Source: Amorphophallus konjac
Lineage: Eukaryota > Streptophyta > Magnoliopsida > Alismatales > Araceae
DNA length: 64,000 nucleotides
Direction: 5' to 3'
NCBI GenBank assembly: GCA_022559845.1
Contig: CM040118.1
Location: 445,530,053-445,594,052, forward strand
Below, piece by piece: positions 11,945 through 23,677 of the stretch. A program made the translations under genes and the position numbers. The notes under the pieces were generated by a model. That model saw nothing but the letters and a program-made list of their open reading frames with translations. It searched no databases and was not told where the DNA came from. Each line of letters opens with the position of its first letter. Position 1 is the first letter of the stretch.

Positions 11945-13235
11945 ATACATCTACCCTGATCGTCATCAGCATTGGTGACATCAGTGATCGAAGTCTTAAC
12001 TTGGACCTTCCGTCCTTGTTAATGATATTAAAACTATTTCTTGCTTCGACATTTAACCCAATGTCGATGAATACATCTACCCTGATCGTCATCAGCATCG
12101 GTGACGTTAGTGATTGAAACCTTAACTTGAGCCTTCCGTCCTTGTTAATGATGTTAAAACTATTTCTTGCTTCGACATTTAACCCAATGTCAATGAATAC
12201 ATCTACCATGATCGTCATCAGCATCGGTGACATCAGTGATTGAAACCTTAACTCGGACCTTCCATCCTTATTAATGATATTAAAATCATTTCTTGCTTCA
12301 ACATTTAACCCAATGTCAATGAATACATCTACCCTGATCGTCATCAGCATCAGTGACGTCAGTGATTGAAACCTTAACTCGGACCTTCTGTCCTTGTTAA
12401 TGATATTAAAACCATTTCTTGCTTTGACATTTAACCCAATGTCGATGAATACATCTATCTTGATCGTCATCAGCATCGGTGACATCAGTGATCAAAACCT
12501 TAACTTGGACCTTCCGTCCTTGCTAATGATATTAAAACTATTTCTTGCTTCAACATTTAACCCAATGTCGATGAATACATCTACCCTGATCGTCATCAGC
12601 ATCGGTGACGTCAGTGATTGAAACCTTAACTCGGACCTTCCGTCCTTGTTAACGATATTAAAACCATTTCTTTCTTCGACATTTAACCCAATGTCGATGA
12701 ATACATCTATCCTAGTCGTCATCAGCATCGGTGACATCAGTGATCAAAATCTTAACTTGGACCTTCCGTCCTTGTTAATGATATTAAAACTATTTCTTGC
12801 TTCGACATTTAACCCAATGTCGATGAATACATCTACCCTGATCGTCATCAGCATCGGTGACGTCAGTGATTGAAACCTTAACTCGGACCTTCCGTCCTTG
12901 TTAACGATATTAAAACCATTTCTTGCTTCGACATTTAACCCAATGTCGATGAATACATCTATCATGGTCGTCATCAGCATCGGTTACATCAGTGATCAAA
13001 ACCTTAACTTGGACCTTCCGTCCTTGTTAATGATATTAAAACTATTTCTTGCTTCGACATTTAACCCAATGTCGATGAATACATCTACCCTGATCATCAT
13101 TAGCATCGGTGACGTCAATGATTAAAACCTTAGGTTGGACCTTCCATCCTCGTTAATGATATTAAAGCCCGTCTTTGCTTCGACATTCTGCCCAATGTCG
13201 ATGATGCCCCGATTTTCGTCAATATTGACAAAATC
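11945..13235 (+). repeat. 126-bp tandem array of element T
   Basis: Units start with ATACATCTA at 11945, 12071, 12197, 12323, 12449, 12575, 12701, 12827, 12953 and 13079, exactly 126 bp apart. From about 12449 neighbours alternate between two subtypes (GACATCAGTGATCAAAA and GACGTCAGTGATTGAAA), giving a 252-bp higher-order repeat. Each unit has the hairpins GGAC/GTCC and TCGACATT/AATGTCGA with loop TAACCC, intact in most units. Because 126 is a multiple of three, long repetitive minus-strand ORFs arise here without being genes. The array ends in a near-perfect loopless inverted repeat at 13211-13235. Confidence 0.92.
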
Positions 13236-13658
13236 AGTGAACAATACTTTAACTTGGGCCCTTCGTCCTCGTTAATGAAGAATCTACTTCTTGGCCCCGG
13301 TATTCGTGCAGCCAGTGAATATAATAATGCTCTGGCATTGGCCTAAAAGAATATTTTCCACCCAATCTAGCCTAACCTTGATTTCATGGGACATAGCGTG
13401 GCAGTGGAGCGAACTCCTCGCCCCTTCCTTGAAGGTGTGAGCGCTCTCCTATCCTAGCAGCTAACACACCCCATGATTGGTGAAACTAGTCTTGTACCTC
13501 CACTCACATTGGGGAAGGAAGGAAAATAAATACACAGCCAAGGCTCGGCACAAGTATGTAAGGTAAGACTGAAGAAAATATCATTGCATGAAAGAGGCGC
13601 ATGAAGTTCTTGTACTGATATACACTAAGAAAAAGGAAAAAAACAAAAAAAATACACA
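13236..13658. other. Spacer between array and antisense gene
   Basis: No gene seen. One more degenerate hairpin module (GGGC/GTCC near 13255-13270) is recognisable, then unique sequence and an A-rich stretch downstream of the antisense gene's stop. Confidence 0.5.
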
Positions 13659-16600
13659 TCATTGGACTGGATGGCGAGAGATATCATCAAGTGCCGGAAG
13701 TCCGATAGAGGGATGGATAGCTAATTCTTTCCGCCGGCGCTCCTCGGCTTCCAACCTCAACAGCTCCTCTTGAAGAGAGCCAACGCACTTCTCCGCCAAT
13801 TCGGCCTCACCCGAGCATCGTACCACTAGTTGCTCTGTGCAAGCTAGGTCTTCTTCAGCCTGAGCCAGTTCAATATGGAGTTCAGAAACTCGTTGTCGTA
13901 AGATGGAAGCTCATTCAGCAGCTCCCTCAATGATGTTCCTACACTCGCTAATTAGCTCTCTGGAAGCACGCATAGTAGTATGGCATTCTTGCCGTTGAAG
14001 CGCCAGGGCGGTCGGCTGATCCCTCAAGCCGTGCAAAATAAATTCTCATCGATTTACATACTTAACTAATAATATTACTCGCGGCACCCAGTCCTGCATG
14101 GGACAATCGAAAGCTATGAGGGTGCGTGATATGGACTCAGCCAGTCCCCTCAATTGGGCTTAAGATAAGTCCGGACGTGCCAGCACAGTTTGCTTGAGTG
14201 TCTCCAAGTTCTGTCACACCATCTCATCTGAAGACTGCAAGCCAAATGACGGTGCATCGGGAGGATGAAACTCTACTCTGCTATCAACTTCGGCCCAGAG
14301 GTCATCAATGGGCTCCGAAGAAGATGAAGGCAGTGCCGGCAGGGAGACAAGGGTTGTCACACGCTCTTCTGTCTGTACGACGGAGTCGATAGCTGTCGAG
14401 GTAGACACTCCAAGTCCTCCAGCCAACTGAGGGACAAGATCTGTAGACTCGAAGCCCGCACTTTCAGAAGTAAACTCCAGCTGCCCCGTCGGTTCTGACA
14501 TTTCCTTCAATTCGGTCCCAGGGGTAATAGATAGGACAGTTGTTCCTCCCGGGAGCTCCATATCTTCCGGAAGAGGCTCTTCATGCCATTTAATCCAGGC
14601 CACCTGCTCTGACTCGGACTCTTCTACAGATGGCAGGACTGTTGTCCCACTACCCACTGCTTCAGGAATTCCTACACCTTCTGAGGAAGGCGGTTTGTGT
14701 TGTCCCACTGGGGCTGGCTGCTCCAATTCAACGCTGGCCGTGGTGGTCAAAGCAATGGCATCCCCGGTCGGTTCCTCTTCAGGCTCCACTCCTAATGCAC
14801 CCTCGGTAATGGCCACATCAGCTGGTTATGTCTCGGACTCCACTGACTGGATCTGAAGTTGTTTTACCAAAGACTCACCTGTGTCCAACACAGAGCCGGG
14901 CCCGCCCGGGAATTTCAAACCAATGGGATTTAATATGGGCACCATGCCCACAATGGGAGTGAAGGCCATCCCTGTTGCCTGAAAGGGGGAGAAAGCGGTG
15001 GTAGCAGTCATCGCTGGCAAATTCAACCGCACTGAAATCATTGGCTCCTGAGAAAAAGAACAAAAGAAGCAAACCAAAAGTTATGTTAGACCTTCTGATA
15101 TGAATGCTAGGGGACATGACTAAAGCTCACATGGAAAAGTGCAAAGATTACCTCCAGAGGAACAAGGCTTGAACCAGCGGCCCCCGATGCTTCTAAGTCT
15201 GGCTGCGTCAAGGCTAAGTAGATCTCCTGCCCGGGGCTTAGCGCGCTTGAGGGGCCCAATGCCAATCGGGGTGAGCTGAATGTAGCAAAGTCACTTCCAT
15301 AGGATAGGGAAGGAGTGCTATCCTCCGACCCTACATTCTGCTCATCCTCATCACTGGAGGGTTCATAGTCCACAAGTTCCTCCGAAGAAGAACTTTCAGC
15401 TAGTCCTGCTACCGCCGTGCCTGGGCCCGTAAGGCGCACTGAACTGTCAAATGACGCCGCTAAAGAGACTTTTTGAAGGGCTAACACGGCCAGACGTTCG
15501 GAGCACCGTCGAGTTGGCCGGGTACTCTGGGCAGGAGATGTTGTAGGAGGAACTTCGACAGGTTCCGAAGGGACAATATCTGAATGATTAAACAGATAGG
15601 AATGATGAGTAAGAAGAAGAGTAGTAAAATGAGGTGCCTACAATAGAGGTCCCGCGGGCTATAATATTACCTTCATCGCCATGACTAGGCGTTGGAGAAG
15701 GAAGGTCTGTGGTGATCGGAACGGCGGGTGTCTCAGCGCCCCCCAACTTCTTCCGCACCACCACTGGTTACCGCTTCCTCGACAGCTGGGACATAAGAAA
15801 TTCTGGTGCTTAAATAAAAGAAAAGCAGAAATAGCAAAGCCCCGAGGTTATACCCCAGAAAGGAGTTCAGGGGAGATATAACTGCAGAAGGAATAGTTTG
15901 CTCCTGTGCCGCCTCGAACTCCCTGAAGGTTGGAATAGTGGGCAATGAGATGACGGGCTCCACAGGCGCAGTCCTCTTTTCCACTACGACTCTTGCCCGG
16001 GCCCTCTTAGCCCGAGAAACTGCCTCCTTAACCTTAGACCGCTCCTGCTTTCGAGAACCCCTGGTGGGTAAAGGCGTGGTAGTTGGGGGAGTGGGCGAAG
16101 ATTCAAAGTAGCTTGGCTTTTGGGCCTTGTTAATTAAAGACCGATACTATAGGGTTACTTTAGAGGACGGGAAATCTACAGAGAAATGATGCGTCCACAG
16201 GGTGACTATGTGAATAAGAGGCATATATGGGTAAAGGAACAACCAAGAATGACACAGCATATACCTGGCGGGCCCGAATACAATGGAGAGATGGCCCAAT
16301 AATACAAGGAGGGTTCCTTGTTCCTGGAGGCCCCCTCTCGAATCAGCCAGCAGATGTCGCCAATTTTGGCACAATGCTCGACTAGAAGTGCTAGGTCCCC
16401 ATGGCCACAAGCAGAAAGACAATAGTACAAGCCGAGGTGGTCCATACCCCATCCATCAGCATACTTAAAGGCGATGAAGAGAGGCCTCTCCAATATAGCC
16501 TCGGCCTTATCAGTAATAGAAAGGCCACGAATGTGCAATAAGACAAAGAGCCTAGAAGTTTGGCTATACAGGGTGGGACCCCGATCTTCTTTCCTCACAA

Positions 16601-19058
16601 AACTCCTATACAGACACAGGCGATCAGTCTCTGGGTGCCATGAGGTCGAGGCTGTGATAGGCTCCTCCACTGGTAGCGAAAACTGCTGAAGAGCAATCCT
16701 CTCGCTGCTAACTTTACACAGACGTCGAAGAGTCCCTGTGAAGCTATCCTTATTAATCTCTTGAAGCACCAGTTGTGGCTTGGACTTCTCCCGTTTGATA
16801 GCTTTCCATGCCGCCAAGTAAGCCTGTACCTCAGCATCTTTACGAGACTTCAGCCTCTGTAGATGATAAGGATCAATTTCAAACATGGCGGAAGGTTGGG
16901 AGCTTAAGAACCGACGCTCGGTAATGTCCTAGCAATCGTTCTGAGATAGCCGATAGAAGCCAGTACGAGCATTCCACCATTTAATATATTCTGGCATCAC
17001 CCGGGGAAAATGCCCAGAAACTGGCATCCGGAAAGAAGCAGCCTCGCGACGATGAAAATAATCCCACCACATACGGGCTTCTTCGACAGCGGTTGATCCT
17101 CCTCTCGATCGACTCTCCAATGGGAACTATGCTGAAGAGGAAGGAATATGTTGATCATAACCAAAATTTCTGCTAAGCCTGAAAAGGTAATAGGGTTCTA
17201 AGTAAGTGCTGATACCCTTTCTAAATACCAAAACACTAGGTCTAATAGACAAAGCCCAGTCTACCAACTTTTTCTCCAATGACGGCTTATCACTGAGCTG
17301 GCCCGAGATAGGGTGATCATACGGCTCAACTTCACCAAATTTTCATTCTCTCAGTCGATTCGCCAACAGCCTTGAATGAGCAGCCAAACACCAGAAATGC
17401 AAGGCCCCAGGAGCATTCATTGGCACTTTCGTCAATTGCCCCCTGATTGAGAAAACATGATCTGACACCTGCTGTGGCTCAGCATCGGCGAACTCTAGCA
17501 TTCTAAGAAACAAGTTTGGAGACTGCAGTGACCTGGGAGCAAACTCTGGAAATAGTGAACACACCCAGGCATTGAAGAAATGAAGAGGGCCAACGGTCCG
17601 CAAGGTCCTTGGGAGGCAGCTACGATGGATATCTTCCAATATCTTGTAAATCAAACATAATGTTGCAGGGCAGAGGGACAACTTCACACCCCATGCCATT
17701 AAACACGCCGGATATATGGCTTCGGCCCGGATAATTATTTCATCGCCTTGCGGCATAGCAAATGTGCATAACCAATATGTCAAGTAGGCCGCGCAATGAG
17801 TAATGGGATCCAGTCCCGTTGGGTTAGGGCCACCCTAGCGCCCTCGGTGAAGAGAAGCAGATGAGTGAGTCTTCCGACGAGACCGCGTCTTCAGTCGGTT
17901 TGGAGCCATCCCGATAGAAGAAAATTTTTTGTACTTTGTCTCGCCTTCGAAGAAATATTCCAGCCATAAGCCCAGGCGCACCCGTTTCCGCTCTTTACAC
18001 GAACGGGACGAAGAGGACTTGGCACTGTCCTGAATGGATAGCCACAGTGTACGGTACACCTTCATGAGGTACCAATAGGCAAACCCAATATAATAGCGGC
18101 CCTCGCCGTCAGTGCGGTCTTTGATCCAGTCAGGCCAGCAGACTTCCTCATACGGCTCGCCATCAATTGGAAGACCAGAAAGTTGATGTAAACTCCACAA
18201 GTCTAAGGAAGTTTCCCCTTTCGTAGTATAGAAGGTGTTGTACTCGGGACAAAACGTCTCCATCATGCCACAGCACAAGCCCTTCGAGATGGGATAACGA
18301 AAGCGGGATGCGTATACACTCTAGTACACTCCGACCTTCATCAGGATGGGACCATAATTCTGGAGCACGTACTCAGTAAATTCAACAGCCCCGTCTCTGA
18401 AAGCACGAGCATCGGTGGCTTTACAATCAGCAAACCAGCCCACGGCAATCTGATGTTTGAACCTGACTGCCAAACAATCTAAAAGAAATGGCTCTTCTCT
18501 GAACCCCCACTTCAATGGGGCTAGGAAAAGGCCAAATACTGGCTTCTCTTTGTGAACGACGCCTGCTTATAGGTCCCACCTGGCCAGAATAAATTCAGGG
18601 GTACGAGTCAGCATGCCTTGTTCCGGACTCAGTTAGAGCACGCCAGTAATGGCTTCCCATTGCCTGGTGTCTCCCGGGAAATAAATCGGTTCACTTCTCA
18701 CTACTGAACCGATTAGGCTGTCTCAGCTTGAGAGAATATTGTAGTCGGCTACTCACACCGTGAGGATGTCCCGCTTTCCCATTAAGTTGAAAGCGTGAAG
18801 GAAAGCCATCAAGTGCTTGTCCTTCGGAAAATCAACCCGGTAGTTCTGACTCCGGTCGAAGGAGAAGTTATTCCTGTCAGAAATGGTCAGACGACCAGCG
18901 TCCATCGAATCGATCTCTGAATCTGATGATTCTGAAATAATGGCCAGGTGGTCCTGTCCTTGATCGAGTTCATTAATGTTATGCCATGTCACTACTGGTT
19001 GCCTCGTAGAGGAGCCGCTTGCCTCTTTCCCAGCCATTGAAGAGGTTGACGAAGCCAT
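13659..19058 (-). pseudogene. Antisense spliced plant-mobile-domain gene
   Basis: An extra gene of element T, read against the element. The first exon (19058 to 16265) keeps a single frame for about 930 codons with several in-frame stops (for example TGA at 18753-18755) and no frameshift. It starts MASSTSSMAG and shows a plant-mobile (aminotransferase-like) domain, including the signature LSGLPIDGEPYEEV. Three short introns with GT...AG ends restore the frame exactly when removed: 16176-16264, 15580-15670 and 15048-15151. One further intron near 15850 is likely but its ends are unclear. Downstream exons encode a basic stretch (GSRKQERSKVKEAVSRAKR), an acidic serine-rich part and a C-terminal coiled coil (ELLRLEAEERRRKELA) ending at TGA 13659-13661. 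Antisense extra ORFs of this kind are known in Tat elements; their role is unclear. Confidence 0.8.
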
Positions 19059-20201
19059 TAGCTGCGATTGAGAAAGGGGTAAAGTCAGAAAAGAAAAAAT
19101 AATATCAAAAGAAGTTTATGAAGAAATTTTGGCAGAGTCTCCCCTTAGTTGGTAGCGTCTGAGAACAAAGGGGAACACGTCCACTGGCTAGGCCGGGACG
19201 GTCCCTAAAAATAGAGCCACATGTGATGAACACCTGGGCCGAATGGACGACGGGGGTATTAGTTCTGAGGGCTAGCCTTCTAGGAACCTCCCGAAGCCAT
19301 TTGATCAAGAAGGAGTGAGCCTTCTAGAACTTGTCCAAATTGGGCCTATCAACCCATCCTTGAGGTCCCAAAAGCCCACGAATAGGATGATGGCGGCAGC
19401 CACCGTCTCGGCCCACCACCGCCACCATCGATGATCAGAGGAGGGGACGGCCACAGGAACAAGTGAGAGAGCAAGGAAGGTCACCCGCCGCCTCTTCTAC
19501 CACGATTGCCGCCGGCAAGGGCTATGGCTAGGGCAGACCCTCTGCCGCGAACCTCGCCATCTGTGGAAGAGAAAGAAGGACACGGAGGGGAGGAGCCCAT
19601 CGTTCACACCACCGAGCTCGCCGGAGATGGAGAAGAAGAAGACGCCCGCCACGCTCGCCAACGGTGAACCATTCGTCGGAGCCAAAAACGGAAGAGGGAA
19701 ACCTCCACTACGATGATAAAAAGAGAGAGAGAGAGAGGAGAAAGCCCCACTGTGGCGGTGAAAAAGGAGGAGAAACTGAAACAAAGGAAGAGGAAGGGTT
19801 TCAAAAAACCCTTAAATGAATTCAAAAGAAATTAAAGAAAGGGGAGAGCCAAGTCGGTGAGACCGCCACCGACTCAAGGTCAAAGCGCCACCGACTCGGC
19901 GCACTGAAATGGTCACCGGCTCAGCGCGCTAGAGTTCACTACCGACTCAGCCTGCTGAAGCGTCGCTGCTTTGACAGGCCAAAGGGGCCACCGATTCAGC
20001 ACACTGAAGGCGCTACCAAATTGAGGTTGCCACCGACTCCAAATTTGACGGTCGCCGAATCAACAACAGAGGTTGATCGCCGACTCACATCACCGAGTAG
20101 TGTCACTGACTCCAAACGAAGTGGGCCCCACATAGCAAAGCCCGATAAAGCAAGTACATACGCGGACCCCGCTCCGCTCATCCTTCACCCGCAACATCCG
20201 C
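19059..20201. other. T 3' UTR with CCACCGACTC array
   Basis: Region between the antisense gene's start and the polypurine tract; upstream sequence of the antisense gene probably lies here. From about 19854 to 20110 the word CCACCGACTC or a close variant recurs about ten times, often followed by AGCRCRCTGAA. It is complementary to GAGTCGGTGG repeats inside the LTR (21088-21290). No other gene is visible. Confidence 0.65.
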
Positions 20202-20215
20202 GGCTGGGGGGCATT
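20202..20215 (+). other. Polypurine tract of element T
   Basis: GGCTGGGGGGCATT lies directly before the LTR start TGTTGACA. This arrangement is usual in Tat elements and primes plus-strand DNA synthesis. Confidence 0.82.
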
Positions 20216-21087
20216 TGTTGACACACAAAATATGATTGGGCAGTAACCATGTGCCCGAAGGAGTCAACCAGAAGTCAAAGATAGATCCACTCGGACTGCT
20301 GAAGCCTCAGGCCACCTTACAGGAAGTGCCATGGACTCAACATTCCGTCATCTCGGGTTTACACACCCACCACAGCTCGCTTAAGGCCTATTGATGGTCA
20401 GATCCTACGAGACCGGCATCGAAATGATCGTGCCAGATATACCTCTTACCCCGTCTGTCCAGGACAAGAATGTAACAGGCGGCTCCCGCCTGATGAAGAA
20501 GCCTCCCCGAGATGAAGAAATGTCCCTGGCCCCTCGGAATAGGGAACCGAAGGCAATGTCTGCGAAAAACTCGAGTCACCGGAACAGAGCACCCGGGACT
20601 CCGAAGTGGTCCGTGAGCGACCGATGGATGACTCCGAAGGAGCAAGGACCCCCGGAGCGGTGGCTCATTCAATGAGGACACTTCGTGCAAGCATAGGGCG
20701 GCCCTAGAGAACCAATATTCTACGTCGCTAGTGGCAATTCCGAGGTTTCTGTAAGATACACGCGGAACACCGGAATGATCCGAAAGCAGCCTCGAAGGCA
20801 TACGAGCTTGGCAGAAATCATGCCATGGGTTACCATTTTAGGGAAGAAGGTCCACGTACTCTCCAAGAGAGGGTGGCAGCACAAACCGGTGTGTCGAAGG
20901 GCAAATCAGTGCAAATCCCAGGAAAACCGGTACGAGTCTTGCACATCTCAAAAATCTGCGGAAGCCCCAAATCAACACTTCAAAATATATTCCGGGACTA
21001 CTACACCAACTCCAAAGCTACTCCGGACGACGAGCTCTCACCGGGTTAATTTCGGGGTAAAATGTCAAAATTATGAAAATGCCCCTA

Positions 21088-21345
21088 AATGGCCGAGTCG
21101 GTGGCGCTACTTCACCTGATTCGGTGGCGCCTTGGGAGAGTCGATGGCGCCTTAAAGAGGAGTCGGTGGTGTTGTTAAGGCTGAGGTGGTAGCGGCCTAT
21201 GACGCTGAACCGGTGGCGCACAGGGCCGAGTCGGCCATCCCCCTTGCGCGCGGAGTCGGTAACGCATTGGGCGTACGTTGAGTCGGCAACAGCCCCATCT
21301 CATCGGCCAAACGATGCCCTGTTTTGGGCAATCGTCTATAAATAG
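21088..21345 (+). promoter_or_regulatory. T LTR promoter: GAGTCGGTGG array, TATA
   Basis: Copies of GAGTCGGTGGCG or variants (about 21093, 21118, 21140, 21160, 21215, 21252 and 21280) stand just upstream of the TATA box TCTATAAATAG at 21335-21345. The motif's complement contains ACCGAC, the core of drought/cold DRE elements bound by DREB/CBF factors. That link is inference from the motif only. Confidence 0.55.
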
Positions 21346-22954
21346 AGCTGCTAGCCCTCGAGAAAAGGGGGATCGAAAGAAAAAAAGGGAACGGAGGAGA
21401 AAGAAAAGGCCAGATAGAGGGGAGGGGGAGCTATCGAAAGAAGCGAGAAGAAGAAGTCAGGGAGGAGAACCAGGGAGAGCAAGAAGAAGGTGGGTCTCGG
21501 AGGGGCTCTATGTTTTCCTTTCTGCTCCGTGTTTTTTCTGAGTTCTTCCTTTTCCTTTTAAGCAGTTCTTTTCTTTTCCTCTTTGGAATTCCTCCAAGCG
21601 ATGTAATCCCCATTCCCATGCTGTTGTAATTAACAGAGAAGGTGAATAGAAGAAGGCTCCGGCCCCCTTTTGCTGTGGCTTAAGCATATCCATTTTCCTA
21701 TTGTTCTATTTCTTGCCAACTGTAGTTGTTTCTATCGATTACGCTTTGAGATTCCCGATCTCCCCTGAGCGTGAAGAGGCCCTCTGGGCCAAATTAATGA
21801 CAGATCCTGTGATCGCTTGTCTTGGGGTATTTTTGCTTTCTTTCCGTGGGATAATGGCTTGCAGCCACGCCCTTTGTGGGCGACAATAAATTACCCCTCC
21901 CCAGGGGCAATTCTATCACCGATAGTGTAGTTTCGTCTACGATCATGGGTTTCGTTTGAGTGAATGATGAATGAGAGACCGCTGAGTGCCCTTTCACTCG
22001 TTTCTGTCAGTTGTAAGGGCGCCAGTGCACTCTGATAGTCAATATGATAGTTGTCTGCTACTTTCTTCCGGAACTACCATATGCCCCCTCTCAGTGTTCG
22101 ATGATTTATCCTTGAAGGTTTCGACCCCCATTCGTCTGACCCCTGGTGGCAGTGAGCATGAGTTGCCTAGGGCAATTATGACCGCTCGCAGAATGGGGCT
22201 TGTCTTGTGGCGAAGAAGAGTGGTATGATGTGTCCCTAAAATTGTTGCTAATCGATGAACGATTTTCTCCGATTGTTTCTAATTGTCCCTGACTAGGGAG
22301 CGGCACAGCCCTTTTCGCTCGTTTGCTCAATTTACTTGAACCAATGCCACTCTAGGTTCCAGGGGGTCTGTCATCTTGTCACATGTTCCCCTGGAAGCCC
22401 TTTGCACCGAGTGAGCAAATGAAATCGCCATATGTATGGCTACAATCAGAGGCCCGTTGCACCCCTGGATCATCACGAGTCTCTAGTAGGCTGGCCCTCG
22501 AGACTCTGTTCATGATGACCTCAGGGACTAAGGCAATCCACCTGGGCTCCTCAGTATCTACGGTTTGGCACCATCAACCGTGTGCCATGCCACTTGTCTA
22601 ATTGAACATCTCTCTATGCTGGGGAGATGCTGCCCAAATTTCCTCAGACGAGACTGTGTTTTCACGATGATTTGCTTTTAACCTCTGACAGATCGTGGGG
22701 CTAGCTTATATGATCATGCATGGTACTCATAGGGACCTATACATCAACGGTTGTCTAGTGTTGGAGTATGAACCTCGCACGGATAGAAGAACACAAATAT
22801 ATATAAAAGATGATAACGGTAGAATTTCTCCTAACACCTGGCCAGTCATGCCTTTGGGTTCTTAAATCTTCACGGATTCTCATTCAAATGCCCATTTTGA
22901 TGCGAAACCACAAGCAAATTTTTTTCTTGCCAAAGCTTAAATGGTGGATCCTTG

Positions 22955-23560
22955 TGACTCGGTGGCGTCGCCACCGAATTAACCCCCCATCAACTTCGAT
23001 TCGGTGGCGACGCCACTAAATCACTTTCCCCTTCGCCCGCTACCGAATCACCTTCTTCTCCAACCGCATTGACTCCACATATTGCCCTCCCCTTCACTAG
23101 CATTGACGCTATCATCCCTCTCTACCACTAACACCGTCGCACATCACCTTCCCCTTCACTAGCACCGACCCAGCACATCGCCTTCCTCTCCACTAGCCTC
23201 GACGCACATCGCCCTCCTCTTCACTAGCACCGACCCACATCGCCTTCTCCTCACTAGCACCGACTTGGCCATCATACTCTTCTTCATTAGCATAGACCTC
23301 ACCCCTATCCTGCACCGACCTCCCTCCAATTTGCACCGACCATCACCTTCTTTCACACCGATGCACCCTCATTCCCTCTTGCCATTGCGTCGATGCATCA
23401 TCTCCCCTTTTCACCATTGCCTCAACGCCACCATTGCACCGACCTTCCTCTTCGTTTGCACCGACGCACCCCTCACCCCATCCACCCTGCACTGACCTCT
23501 GCCGCCACTGCACCGACCCTTACAGCGCCTGCCGTCGACTCCGTCCATCTACGTGCTTCT
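22955..23560. repeat. CGGTGGCG palindromes and CACCGAC block
   Basis: Contains the inverted repeat CGGTGGCG-T-CGCCACCG (22960-22976) and a partial second copy (23002-23016). A long pyrimidine-rich stretch follows in which CACTAGCACCGAC, CACATCGCCTTC and similar words recur irregularly to about 23540. These ORFs are not credible genes. Confidence 0.7.
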
Positions 23561-23626
23561 CTTGCTAAATACTCCTGAATAAATAGCCGAATGCATTATA
23601 TGTATACATACATGTGTATATATGTG

Positions 23627-23630
<4 letters not shown>

Positions 23631-23675
<45 letters not shown>
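23631..23675. repeat. TA dinucleotide microsatellite
   Basis: An uninterrupted run of alternating T and A within the T LTR. Confidence 0.95.

Positions 23676-23677
<2 letters not shown>

Noticed and set aside
11742..12980. Long minus-strand ORFs with 42-residue repeats (GLNVEARNGFNIINKDGRS-like)
   Set aside because: The 126-bp repeat length is a multiple of three, so one open unit opens all; the flanks are unrelated and the shared signal is the DNA hairpin, not a protein family.
23265..23578. Pyrimidine-rich plus-strand ORFs in the T LTR
   Set aside because: They come from the CACCGAC-rich repeat block, lie inside an LTR and have no homology signature.
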